From assembly GCA_002345475.1 (NCBI GenBank), contig DDWC01000034.1, forward strand, positions 1 to 35,492: 35,492 nt of DNA, given 5' to 3'. The position numbers were made by a program, and so were the translations under genes. Source of the DNA: Firmicutes bacterium UBA2296 (GTDB lineage: Bacteria > Bacillota > UBA994). Positions 22,013 to 28,998 of the stretch are shown here, one piece after another. The stretch's first letter is position 1; the number at the start of each line of letters is the position of its first letter. The notes under the pieces were generated by a model that worked only from the letters and a program-made list of their open reading frames with translations, was not told the DNA's origin and searched no databases.

Positions 22013-23184
22013 GAAACACTCCCTTCGCCGCGGCGGTAGACCACTGCGCCTGCCATAATGGTGGCTTCCACCTTGGTCTCGGTCTCAAACGGGTGGCCTG
22101 TCCACACCACAATGTCCGCTTCCTTGCCCACTTCCAGGCTGCCGACCCTCTCGCCCACGCCGCTGATCTCTGCGGCGGTCTGAGTAATGGAGGCCAGAGC
22201 CACGTCTTCCGGCAGACCGTACTTCACCGCCATGGCCGCAGCCAGAGGCAGGTAACCCACCGGGATGATGGGATGGTCGGTCAGCAGGGCAAACTTCACC
22301 CCGGCGGCGTGGCAAATAGCCGGCGTCGCCAGCGAAGTATCCTTTACCTCTACCTTGGAACGGGCGCACAGCGCCGGTCCAATAACCACGGGGATGTTGC
22401 GCTTCGCCAGTTCCCCCGCCACCTTATGGGCTTCCGTGCCGTGCTCAATGGTGATATTAATGTCGAATTCTTCGGCAATGCGTATGGCCGTCATAATGTC
22501 GTCTGCCCGGTGCGCATGAATCCTCATGGGAATCTCCTTGCGCAGCACCTTGGCGATTACCTCCAGGCCCAGGTCCTTGTCCGGCAGCTTGCTTTCGTCA
22601 TCTCCGGCTTTGGCGATCTTGCCCAGGTAGTGCTTGGTCTTCAGCAATGCTTCGCGCATCACCGCAGCCGAACCCATTCTGGTAGAGGGCATAATCTTGC
22701 GGTTGCCGTAGGCGCCCTTGGGGTTCTCGCCGAAAGCCGCCTTCAGGCCCGAAAGCTCCACCATGACCATTTCGTCCATGGAGTTGCCCTTGGTGCGCAT
22801 GGTAACCCCTTCGCCGCCGATGATGTTGGCGCTGCCCGGCGGGCACCATATGGCGGTAACGCCCATCTGGTACGCGTCGCGCAAACCCATGTCTTCGGGG
22901 TTAATGCCGTCCAGGGCGCGCACCTGGGGTGTTACCGGGTTGGTGGCTTCGTTAACGTCAATGCCTTCGTTACCCATACCCTCTTCCCAGATGCCAACGT
23001 GGGCGTGGGCGTCGATAATGCCCGGGGTGACAACCTTGCCCTCTGCGTCGATAATCTCTGCGCCCTCGGGTATGCTGATGCCCTTGCCTATGGCGACTAT
23101 CTTGCCGTCATCGATCAAAATGGTGCCTTCGTCGATGATCCCGGCGGTTACCGTGTAAAGTTTTCCCTTCTTAATGGCTAGCAA
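22003..23184 (-). CDS. Amidohydrolase-superfamily enzyme (imidazolonepropionase-like)
   Basis: A 393-residue metal-dependent hydrolase with a complete site: H60-A-H62 in IDAHAHVG, H223 and H225 in RIHAHRADDI, H248 in IEHGTEAHK, and D303 in LTDHP. Such enzymes open cyclic amides or remove amino groups; the exact substrate is not evident. The C-terminal VGSLEVGKEADIVVWTGHP strand is typical of the superfamily. The start is TTG (23182-23184) with a full AAGGAGGT 6 nt upstream. It heads the string amidohydrolase - degenerate amidohydrolase - aroQ - M24 peptidase, 86 nt downstream of the aroB remnant, with a leader motif in that gap. Confidence 0.88.
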   Translation of the reverse strand: MLAIKKGKLYTVTAGIIDEGTILIDDGKIVAIGKGISIPEGAEIIDAEGKVVTPGIIDAHAHVGIWEEGMGNEGIDVNEATNPVTPQVRALDGINPEDMGLRDAYQMGVTAIWCPPGSANIIGGEGVTMRTKGNSMDEMVMVELSGLKAAFGENPKGAYGNRKIMPSTRMGSAAVMREALLKTKHYLGKIAKAGDDESKLPDKDLGLEVIAKVLRKEIPMRIHAHRADDIMTAIRIAEEFDINITIEHGTEAHKVAGELAKRNIPVVIGPALCARSKVEVKDTSLATPAICHAAGVKFALLTDHPIIPVGYLPLAAAMAVKYGLPEDVALASITQTAAEISGVGERVGSLEVGKEADIVVWTGHPFETETKVEATIMAGAVVYRRGEGSVSCC

Positions 23185-23236
23185 GCGGTTACCTCCTTAA
23201 ATATATGCAGTAAATATTTCTGCTACCTGAGTTAAG

Positions 23237-23262
23237 TTCTCGCATTTAGGCCTTAATCCTGC
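23237..23262 (-). promoter_or_regulatory. Leader motif GCAGGATTA-N10-GCGAGAA upstream of the amidohydrolases
   Basis: Reverse-strand boxes GCAGGATTA (23262-23254) and GCGAGAA (23243-23237), 53 nt before the TTG start. Related to motifs at 14756 and 30559. Confidence 0.4.
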
Positions 23263-23270
23263 CGCAGGAC

Positions 23271-23708
23271 CTAAAGTGGCTGGCAGAAAATAGCCTGTAA
23301 AGCCTGCCGCAGCTCGTCCTCGCTGGCGTTTTCTATCATGGCGTATTCTCCGAGGGCCTTAAGCCCCACAAACCGCGGCTTGCCCGCCGCGCTCTTTTTG
23401 TCCGCTTTAAAGTAAGGCTGCAAGTCCTCGTAACCGTAAGTGGTACAAGTGGGCAGGCCCAATCCACCCAGCAGCTTTCTCACCTCGTCTTCGACTTTCC
23501 GCTCCAGCCCAAATCTCAATTGCGAAAGCCTCAGCGCCGCCAGAAGCCCCAACCCCACCGCCTGCCCGTGGTTATACTCGCTGTACTGCCCCACCGCCTC
23601 CAATGCATGGGCAAAGGTGTGCCCCAGGTTAAGCTGCTGCCGCGCCCCCGTGTCCAGCGGGTCAGCGGCGACGACAGAGGCTTTGTAGCTCAGACAAGCC
23701 TGGATTAG
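23271..23708 (-). pseudogene. aroB: 3-dehydroquinate synthase remnant (C-terminal part of aroB)
   Basis: About 145 codons match the C-terminal domain of AroB: LIQACLSYKASVVAADPLDTG, then NLGHTFAHALE (the metal-binding NLGHTxxH motif), HGQAVGLGLLAA and a normal C terminus. The usual N-terminal ~220 residues, which hold the NAD-binding domain, are missing. Homology stops at about 23708 and is replaced at once by a 147-nt heptad array. The frame stays open upstream to an ATG at 23912, but that stretch is repeat translation and the ATG sits ahead of a terminator belonging to the next gene, with no ribosome site. AroB makes dehydroquinate, the substrate of the nearby AroQ. The remnant should be inactive. 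Confidence 0.85.
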
Positions 23709-23709
23709 G

Positions 23710-23856
23710 GGCTCTTGGCTCTTAGCTCTTAGTTCTTGGAGTAGGGCGTGAGAGGAGGAGTCTTGCGCTAAGCGCACGTCCCTCGCTCCTCCTGGCGGCT
23801 GGTGGCTGGCGGCTGGTGGCTCACCCTCTAAGCGCCAAGCGCCAAGCGCTAAGCGC
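23710..23856. repeat. Heptad repeat array, exactly 21 units, abutting truncated aroB
   Basis: 147 nt in unbroken 7-nt phase: GGCTCTT twice, AGCTCTT, AGTTCTT, GGAGTAG, several irregular units, CGCTAAG, then GGCGGCT, GGTGGCT, GGCGGCT, GGTGGCT, CACCCTC, TAAGCGC, CAAGCGC twice and TAAGCGC. It starts one base beyond the last aroB-like codon and ends 15 nt before the terminator of the FMN-binding lipoprotein gene. Four unit families seen singly elsewhere in the window occur here in series. Confidence 0.9.
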
Positions 23857-23871
23857 CCGTCAGCGCCATGC

Positions 23872-23899
23872 AAAAAGAGCAGGCATGCGCCTGCTCTTT
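23872..23899 (-). terminator. Terminator of the FMN-binding lipoprotein gene
   Basis: Reverse-strand stem AAAGAGCAGG (23899-23890) / CCTGCTCTTT (23883-23874), 6-nt loop, then TT, giving a run of five Ts with the stem end. It lies 29 nt after the stop. Confidence 0.85.
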
Positions 23900-23927
23900 G
23901 GTAGGTAATCAAGTGATCGTCTTAGTA

Positions 23928-24686
23928 CTAGCGGGTGGCCAGCTCCAGAGCTCTGGCAACAGCCTGCATAGCGTTGGTGCTGGTACCGGTGGCGCCTGTG
24001 AAGACGTCGATTTCAGCGCTGTTCTTAGCAATGAAAGCCTTGGGCAGCTCGATCAGTGCTTCGTGGTACTCATCCCATGCGTACTCCGCATCCTTAAACG
24101 CCTTGCTCGTTACGCCTGCGTCGTTAGTGACGTTGCGGGTTTCATTGATAACAACTTCGACTATCTTGTCGTTCTCAATGGTTACGAGAACTACAGCCCA
24201 GTCGTTAGCGCGGCCACCGACATCGGACATGGCCATGAACATTCCATCGTAGTACTTGCCGCCGGCGGGCTTGTTAACCAGAGCCTTTTCCATGGCGCGC
24301 TGGACAGCCTGCTTGGACTGGTTAGAACTGCTGGTAGCGCCGGTGTAGATGTCGACGTCCCAGGTGTTCTTTTCTACGAAGGCCTTGGGAAGTTCAGCCT
24401 TCATTTCGTGGTAACCGGTGTAGCCGGCGGCGGCACCGTAGGTCTCATCCTTTTCGGTAGCCAGGTTGCCGTAACCTACCAGGGTAACAGCAGTAATCTT
24501 GTCGTTCTCGATGGTAACTTCGGCTGTCATGTAGCCACGGGCAGTGGCGTTAGACGAGGCGAAGAAAGTGCCGTTGTTGTAAACGTATACGGGTGCAGGG
24601 GGTGCCGGGGGCTCTTTTGGTGTGCAACCGATAAGTACTGTTGCGGCCAGAGCGAGCACCAATGCAAAAGTCATAAGTCTCTTCAC
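23928..24686 (-). CDS. Lipoprotein with two FMN-binding (flavinylation) repeats, PplA-like
   Basis: A 252-residue exported lipoprotein: signal helix 4-19, lipobox LIGC with C21, then a Pro-rich linker (PKEPPAPPAPV). Two homologous FMN-binding domains follow (about 33-137 and 142-252). Each ends in the covalent-FMN motif that ApbE flavintransferase modifies on Thr: DIYTGATSS (112-120, T118) and DVFTGATGT (227-235, T233). The layout of a lipid anchor and two flavinylated domains is that of PplA, the surface electron carrier of Listeria flavin-based extracellular electron transfer. The start is GTG (24684-24686) after GGAGGT; a strong own promoter and a terminator make it monocistronic. Neither ApbE nor other EET genes are in the window. 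Confidence 0.87.
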   Translation of the reverse strand: MKRLMTFALVLALAATVLIGCTPKEPPAPPAPVYVYNNGTFFASSNATARGYMTAEVTIENDKITAVTLVGYGNLATEKDETYGAAAGYTGYHEMKAELPKAFVEKNTWDVDIYTGATSSSNQSKQAVQRAMEKALVNKPAGGKYYDGMFMAMSDVGGRANDWAVVLVTIENDKIVEVVINETRNVTNDAGVTSKAFKDAEYAWDEYHEALIELPKAFIAKNSAEIDVFTGATGTSTNAMQAVARALELATR

Positions 24687-24767
24687 TTGTGTACCTCCAT
24701 GATTTTAAAGTATTCTGTGCGCCCATATGCCCTGCCTACCTCAGGAAACACGGTCGCACTCCCTAAC

Positions 24768-24796
24768 ATAATACACCTTTGCGACAGAAATATCAA
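24768..24796 (-). promoter_or_regulatory. Promoter of the FMN-binding lipoprotein gene
   Basis: Reverse-strand TTGATA (24796-24791), 17-nt spacer, TATTAT (24773-24768). It gives a leader of about 75 nt before the GTG start. Confidence 0.75.
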
Positions 24797-24840
24797 AGGG
24801 TTTATGTATTTATACCAGTAACTTAATCGAAGTTAAATAC

Positions 24841-26094
24841 TTATTCAGTTAATGAATTCACCCGGATCAAGGTTATTTGTCTGCCGGACATCTTCTCCAC
24901 CCGCAAAAGGTAGGATCCTTCTTCGATAAAGTCACCCTTCTTAGGGATTCTGCCCAGTCTCTCGAAGATAAGACCGGCCACGGTAGTGGCATCAATATCG
25001 TCCGGAGCAATGCCAAGTTCCTCATCAAGGTCTTCCATGCTGATGCGACCGTGAATCAGCCAGGAACCGTCGCTCTGCCGGGTGATGGCTATTAGTTCTT
25101 CGTCCTGATCATACTCATCACGAATTTCGCCGACAATCTCTTCCAGCAAATCTTCTATTGTGACCAGGCCCTCTACTCCGCCGTATTCATCTATGACCAT
25201 GGCTATGTGGGTGCGACTCTCCCGCAACTCCTTGAGGAGCTCGCTCACGCGCTTGCTTCCCGGAATGAACATGGCCGGGCGCAGGATTTCTTTGAGCTTA
25301 AGGGATGACAGGCCCGCTGGCGTGTACAGGTGTCGCAACAGGTCCTTGGCGTAAAGTATGCCCACTATGTCGTCGATGCTCTCGGAATATACCGGGATGC
25401 GCGAGAAACCACTGTCTCTAACCAGACGCAGAATTTCATCCATGTCATCTTCAATATCGGCTGCTACCACATTGATCCTCGGGACCATTACTTCCCGTAC
25501 GGGGGTATGTCCGCTATCCAGCAGACCAAAAATCATGTCCCTCTCAGACTGTGGCAGTTCTGACTGCTCCTCCGCGTATTCCACCATATGGCGGATCTGC
25601 GTTTCATCGCTTTCGGGCATATCGGCGCTGAGCAGGCGCTTGGGCAATGCCACCAGCAGGTAGGATAAGGGTGAAACGAGGCGGTAAACCCTCTTCAAAG
25701 CGCGGGTACCTTTCAGAGCCACTCGCAAAGGGGAGCGGGCAGCCCTGCTCTTGGGGATAAGTTCGCCAAAGATATTGACCAGAAGCACCACGATCAGCGA
25801 TGTCAGGGTCAAGGTATAGGCGCCAAAGGGCGCAAACTCCAGGGCCAGGCTGGTACTGGTCACGGTGAATAGCACCACAGAGAGGTTGGTACCCAGCAAT
25901 ATGGTGGCCAGCAGTTGCTCCCTGTCCTCACTCAGGCCCAGGGCCTCTGTGGCGTCCTCCTGTTTGCGCGAGGCGAGGTGCGAAAGCGCCAGCCTGTCCA
26001 CTGCGCTGAAGGAAGCCTCCATCGAAGCGAAAAAGCTCACAAGGTACAGGCTGAACATAAGCAACCCAAGACGTATAATAATCGCCCAATCCAT
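24841..26094 (-). CDS. CNNM/CorC-family membrane protein (hemolysin family), full-length
   Basis: A 417-residue protein of the CNNM/CorC (DUF21-CBS-CorC_HlyC) family, linked to Mg2+/Co2+ transport or tolerance. Order: DUF21 membrane domain (about 1-150) with segments near 5-25, 60-85 and 90-118 and the ligand-like NIFGELIPKSRA; a linker with PESDETQIRHMVEYAEE; two CBS domains (about 195-325) with VMVPRINVVA, GFSRIPVYSESIDDIVGILYAKDLL and HIAMVIDEYGGVEGLVTIEDLLEEIVGEI; and a C-terminal CorC_HlyC domain (about 335-412). CBS domains of such proteins bind nucleotides. Its ATG overlaps the stop of the upstream paralogue by one base (TGATG), so the two are translationally coupled. Confidence 0.92.
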   Translation of the reverse strand: MDWAIIIRLGLLMFSLYLVSFFASMEASFSAVDRLALSHLASRKQEDATEALGLSEDREQLLATILLGTNLSVVLFTVTSTSLALEFAPFGAYTLTLTSLIVVLLVNIFGELIPKSRAARSPLRVALKGTRALKRVYRLVSPLSYLLVALPKRLLSADMPESDETQIRHMVEYAEEQSELPQSERDMIFGLLDSGHTPVREVMVPRINVVAADIEDDMDEILRLVRDSGFSRIPVYSESIDDIVGILYAKDLLRHLYTPAGLSSLKLKEILRPAMFIPGSKRVSELLKELRESRTHIAMVIDEYGGVEGLVTIEDLLEEIVGEIRDEYDQDEELIAITRQSDGSWLIHGRISMEDLDEELGIAPDDIDATTVAGLIFERLGRIPKKGDFIEEGSYLLRVEKMSGRQITLIRVNSLTE

Positions 26095-27107
26095 CAGTCG
26101 TCCCCCCTTACTGGCGGGGCATCATGTTCATCAACTATTTCTCCCACGATTTCCTCCACCAAATCCTCCAGGGTAATAATGCCAAGCAGTTCTCCCGTTT
26201 GACTGCGCACCGCCGCCATATGAGTCCGCTTTGTTCCCAGTATCTTAAGGACTTTCTCCACTGATTCACCTGGAAGTATAGACATTAACGGGCGCAACAA
26301 ATGCTGCAGTGTCACAGAGCCAGTGTCTGTGAGGAGCAGGTCTTTCATATATATCAGCCCCACCAGGTTATCCAGAGTGTCCTGGTAAACAGGCAGTCGG
26401 GAATACCCTGTTTTAAGCATCAGTTCTGCAGCCTCGCTGATGCCGGCGTTCACCGACACTGCTCTTATGTCCTGGCGTCGGGTCATCACCCTGCGCACCG
26501 GCGTGGTGTCTGTATCGAAAATATTCAGGATAGTTTCCCCGGCGGTGTCAGAAATCTGTCCGCTGGATTTGCCCTCAATGAGGGCCGCTCCAATTACGTC
26601 TTCCCTTGCTACCCGCAGAGAGTCTGTGGGAGCGGGGAAGAAACGATCTATGACACGGCAGAGGTTGCCCAGCAGATATGACACCGGCGTTAGTAGCCGG
26701 CTCCACCAGTAGAGCGGTGTTAGTGCAACACTGAGAAAGGCCACAGGTCGGTTGGCCGCCACAACCTTGGGCACAACTTCACCAAAAGTGAGAAGGATGA
26801 GAAACGAAAGAATTGTGGCATATATCTCTGCCACCTCGCGCTGTAGCGCAGTAGCCAGCACCAGAGCGGTTACGCTGCCGGTGAACACTACGTTGACCAG
26901 TGTGTTGCCGATAAGGATAGTCGACAGCGTGACTTCTGGCCTTCCCGTCAACTCAGTCACCATGTGCTCGGCTTTGCCGAGGCGCAACTTGCGCAGCAGG
27001 TGTTTCGGAGCAGCAAAAAGCGCGGTCTCCGATCCCGAAAAGAAAGCCGAGAACAGCAGGAAAACCGCTACCAGGGCTAATCGGTATGGACCCCCAGGGT
27101 CGTCCAA
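26094..27107 (-). CDS. CNNM/CorC-family membrane protein lacking the CorC_HlyC domain
   Basis: A 337-residue paralogue of the next gene. It has a DUF21 membrane domain (about 1-170: VFLLFSAFFSGSETALF, TILIGNTLVNVVF, LTFGEVVPKVVAANRP) and two CBS domains (about 195-325: RVMTRRQDIRAVS, GYSRLPVYQDTLDNLVGLIYMKDLL, THMAAVRSQTGELLGIITLEDLVEEIVGEI). It stops there, with no C-terminal CorC_HlyC domain. The start is TTG with AGGAGG 9 nt upstream; an out-of-frame ATG overlaps this site. The pair may form a heterodimeric transporter or sensor, an inference from gene coupling and domain difference. It is divergent from ylbF. Confidence 0.9.
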   Translation of the reverse strand: MDDPGGPYRLALVAVFLLFSAFFSGSETALFAAPKHLLRKLRLGKAEHMVTELTGRPEVTLSTILIGNTLVNVVFTGSVTALVLATALQREVAEIYATILSFLILLTFGEVVPKVVAANRPVAFLSVALTPLYWWSRLLTPVSYLLGNLCRVIDRFFPAPTDSLRVAREDVIGAALIEGKSSGQISDTAGETILNIFDTDTTPVRRVMTRRQDIRAVSVNAGISEAAELMLKTGYSRLPVYQDTLDNLVGLIYMKDLLLTDTGSVTLQHLLRPLMSILPGESVEKVLKILGTKRTHMAAVRSQTGELLGIITLEDLVEEIVGEIVDEHDAPPVRGDD

Positions 27108-27233
27108 TTCCCATCTCCTCCTATAATGTGCACAATATCACGTAGTTCAATTGGTGATTATATCATGTTAGTCGCTCTAATTACACATAATAGAGGGTTT
27201 TTCGCCATTCGGTCTCTCGATTTCCGGGTCTGG

Positions 27234-27262
27234 TTTGCAGCTTGCCCCGTCTGGTATATAAT
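27234..27262 (+). promoter_or_regulatory. Promoter of ylbF-ychF
   Basis: TTTGCA (27234-27239), 17-nt spacer, TATAAT (27257-27262), 30 nt before the TTG start. Confidence 0.65.
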
Positions 27263-27291
27263 ATCCTGAGAACAAAACGGAGGTGGCACTA

Positions 27292-27666
27292 TTGCTTATT
27301 CACGACAAAGCACACGAACTGGTCAGAGCGCTGCGCCAGTCGCCCGAATACAAGGACCTTTTAGCTGCTGCCGACAGGCTTCGGCAGGACCCGGCAACCC
27401 TGAAAATGTTCCTGGATTTTCGTCGCACTGAACTGGAGTACGACACCAAAATAATGACCGGCGCCGAGGCTGATCCTGCCGAAATTGAGAGTATTAACAA
27501 ACGGCGGGAGATTGTCTTCCTCAACAGCCTGATTCGCGAGTACGTAGAGAAGGAGATGCGTTTCGGTACCATTTTCTCCGATGTACAGCGCATCATCAAC
27601 GGCGCAGTGCAGGAAGTGGCCAGTATTTACGCTGAGATGGGTAATGAGGAAGGCGGTCAGGAATAG
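27292..27666 (+). CDS. ylbF: YlbF/YmcA-family protein
   Basis: A 124-residue all-helical protein of the YlbF/YmcA family. Family features are an N-terminal KAHELVRALRQSPEYKDLLAA helix, DPATLKMFLDFRRTELEY and a C-terminal QRIINGAVQEVASIYAEM helix. In Bacillus the YlbF-YmcA-YaaT complex adjusts RNase Y activity and affects competence, sporulation and biofilm. The partners are not in the window, so the symbol is by family only. The TTG at 27292 is preferred: GGAGG lies 8 nt before it, whereas GTG 27283 would overlap that site. ychF starts at the base after its stop. Confidence 0.82.
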   Translation: MLIHDKAHELVRALRQSPEYKDLLAAADRLRQDPATLKMFLDFRRTELEYDTKIMTGAEADPAEIESINKRREIVFLNSLIREYVEKEMRFGTIFSDVQRIINGAVQEVASIYAEMGNEEGGQE

Positions 27667-28755
27667 ATGCCGACATGTGGTATTATCGGTCTCCCCATGG
27701 TGGGTAAGACCACGGTATTCAATCTTCTCAGCGGCGCCAGAGCTGAGACCAGCAAGTTCTTCTCTGGCCGCACCGAAGCCAATGTAGCCATGGCGCGGGT
27801 GCCTGACAAGCGCATTGATTTCCTTGCGGGGCTATACAGGCCGAAAAAGACTACCTATGCCCAAATTGAGGCCATTGATGTCCCTGGTCTCGTGCGAGGG
27901 GCTTCGGAGGGGCAGGGCATAGGCAACGCCTTTCTCGATTCGGTGCGCAAGGCTGATGCACTCATTCATGTGGTCCGTGTTTTCCACAGCGATCTCGAAC
28001 ATGTGGAAGGCACAATTGACCCCGTTCGTGATGTGCAGACAGTGGCTTTTGAACTGTTGATGGCCGACATGGAGTTCGTCGACAAGCGTATCAATCGCAT
28101 CCAGGAGGCCAAGAAGAAACCTCCTCAATCGGCGGCTGAAGCCGAAGTGTTGGGCAAAATTCTACAGCATCTGGAGCAGGAGCTACCCTTTTCCCAGATT
28201 GTACTTGACGAAAAAGAGCGTGAAGTGATTGCCCACTACACCTTTCTCACTGACAAACCTCTCATAGTAGTGGCAAATCTTGATGACGCCCAGCTGGGTT
28301 CCGGCCATTATCCCGGCAAAGAAGCCCTGCACTCCTACTGTCAGACGCAGAGCCTGTCTCTGGTAGAAATCAGCGCCAACAGCGAGATGGAGATTGCCGA
28401 GCTCAGTGGCGAGGACAGGGAGCTGTTTTTTGCCGACCTCGGCATCGAAGAGCCGGGTATCGACCGCATCGCCAGGGCCGCTTATCAGGTTCTAGGGCTT
28501 ATTTCCTTCTTCACCGTGGGTGACGACGAAGTGCGGGCCTGGACTGTAAACCGGGGCAGCACCGCCAAACAGGCGGCTGGCAAAATTCATTCCGACCTGG
28601 AAAGGGGTTTTATCCGCGCTGAACTGATGCGCTATGCCGATCTGGCCGAGCACGGTTCCGCCGCTAAGCTTAAGGAAAAAGGCCTGGTTTCCCTGGAAGG
28701 CAAGGACTATATCGTTCATGACGGGGATATTCTCAGTATAAGGTTTAATGTATAG
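27667..28755 (+). CDS. ychF: YchF/Obg-like ATPase (divergent branch)
   Basis: A 362-residue P-loop protein of the YchF family, an Obg-related ATPase associated with ribosomes and stress responses. The G1 loop is GLPMVGKTT (9-17), where most YchF proteins have GLPNVGKST. G3 is DVPGLVRGASEGQGIGNAFL, and the G4 position reads VVANLDD rather than NKxD, consistent with ATP preference. A coiled-coil insert (about 135-175) and a TGS domain (about 275-360) follow, ending DYIVHDGDILSIRFNV as expected. It is co-transcribed with ylbF. The sequence departs from standard bacterial YchF at several otherwise conserved sites but looks complete and functional. Confidence 0.92.
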   Translation: MPTCGIIGLPMVGKTTVFNLLSGARAETSKFFSGRTEANVAMARVPDKRIDFLAGLYRPKKTTYAQIEAIDVPGLVRGASEGQGIGNAFLDSVRKADALIHVVRVFHSDLEHVEGTIDPVRDVQTVAFELLMADMEFVDKRINRIQEAKKKPPQSAAEAEVLGKILQHLEQELPFSQIVLDEKEREVIAHYTFLTDKPLIVVANLDDAQLGSGHYPGKEALHSYCQTQSLSLVEISANSEMEIAELSGEDRELFFADLGIEEPGIDRIARAAYQVLGLISFFTVGDDEVRAWTVNRGSTAKQAAGKIHSDLERGFIRAELMRYADLAEHGSAAKLKEKGLVSLEGKDYIVHDGDILSIRFNV

Positions 28756-28793
28756 CCACACCGTGGCGTATGTGGCGCTTAGCGATACGAGGG

Positions 28794-28821
28794 CCGCCAG
28801 CCGCCAGCCGCCAGCCTCCAG
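28794..28821. repeat. Heptad array, four CCGCCAG-type units
   Basis: CCGCCAG three times and CCTCCAG, downstream of ychF. The gap 28756-28998 holds only this, two other heptad arrays and a hairpin. Confidence 0.8.
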
Positions 28822-28836
28822 CAGGGATGTTTTTCG

Positions 28837-28892
28837 AACGTCTAACGTCTAAAGTCTAAAGCCTATAGTCTAACGTCCCTAGTCTGACCGGG
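28837..28892. repeat. Heptad array, eight AACGTCT-type units
   Basis: AACGTCT twice, AAAGTCT, AAAGCCT, ATAGTCT, AACGTCC, CTAGTCT and GACCGGG in strict phase. This is the complement-strand counterpart of the TTAGACG units at 15721. Confidence 0.85.
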
Positions 28893-28916
28893 AGGATAGT
28901 CGTTTGTCGCTCCCGG
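28888..28916 (+). terminator. Hairpin, possible ychF terminator
   Basis: Perfect 7-bp stem CCGGGAG (28888-28894) / CTCCCGG (28910-28916) with a 15-nt loop, followed by AATATTTGATTT. The weak U-tract leaves its role uncertain. Confidence 0.35.
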
Positions 28917-28953
28917 AATATTTGATTTACGATTTATGTTTTTTGTTTGTCGA

Positions 28954-28981
28954 GCGCTAAGCGCTAAGCGCCAAGCGCCGT
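28954..28981. repeat. Heptad array, four GCGCTAA-type units
   Basis: GCGCTAA twice, GCGCCAA and GCGCCGT, ending 17 nt before the nadE start and so overlapping its leader. Confidence 0.8.
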
Positions 28982-28998
28982 CAGAAAGGCGGTACATC

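Noticed and set aside
23710..23856. CRISPR array
   Set aside because: Units are 7 nt, degenerate and contiguous, with no spacers and no cas genes in the window.
23709..23912. N-terminal extension of the aroB frame as real protein
   Set aside because: It is translated heptad repeat; its ATG precedes the terminator of the upstream lipoprotein gene and has no ribosome site.
28936..28998. Upstream start of nadE
   Set aside because: The added 21 residues come from heptad repeat sequence and lack a ribosome site; ATG 28999 has one and fits the family.
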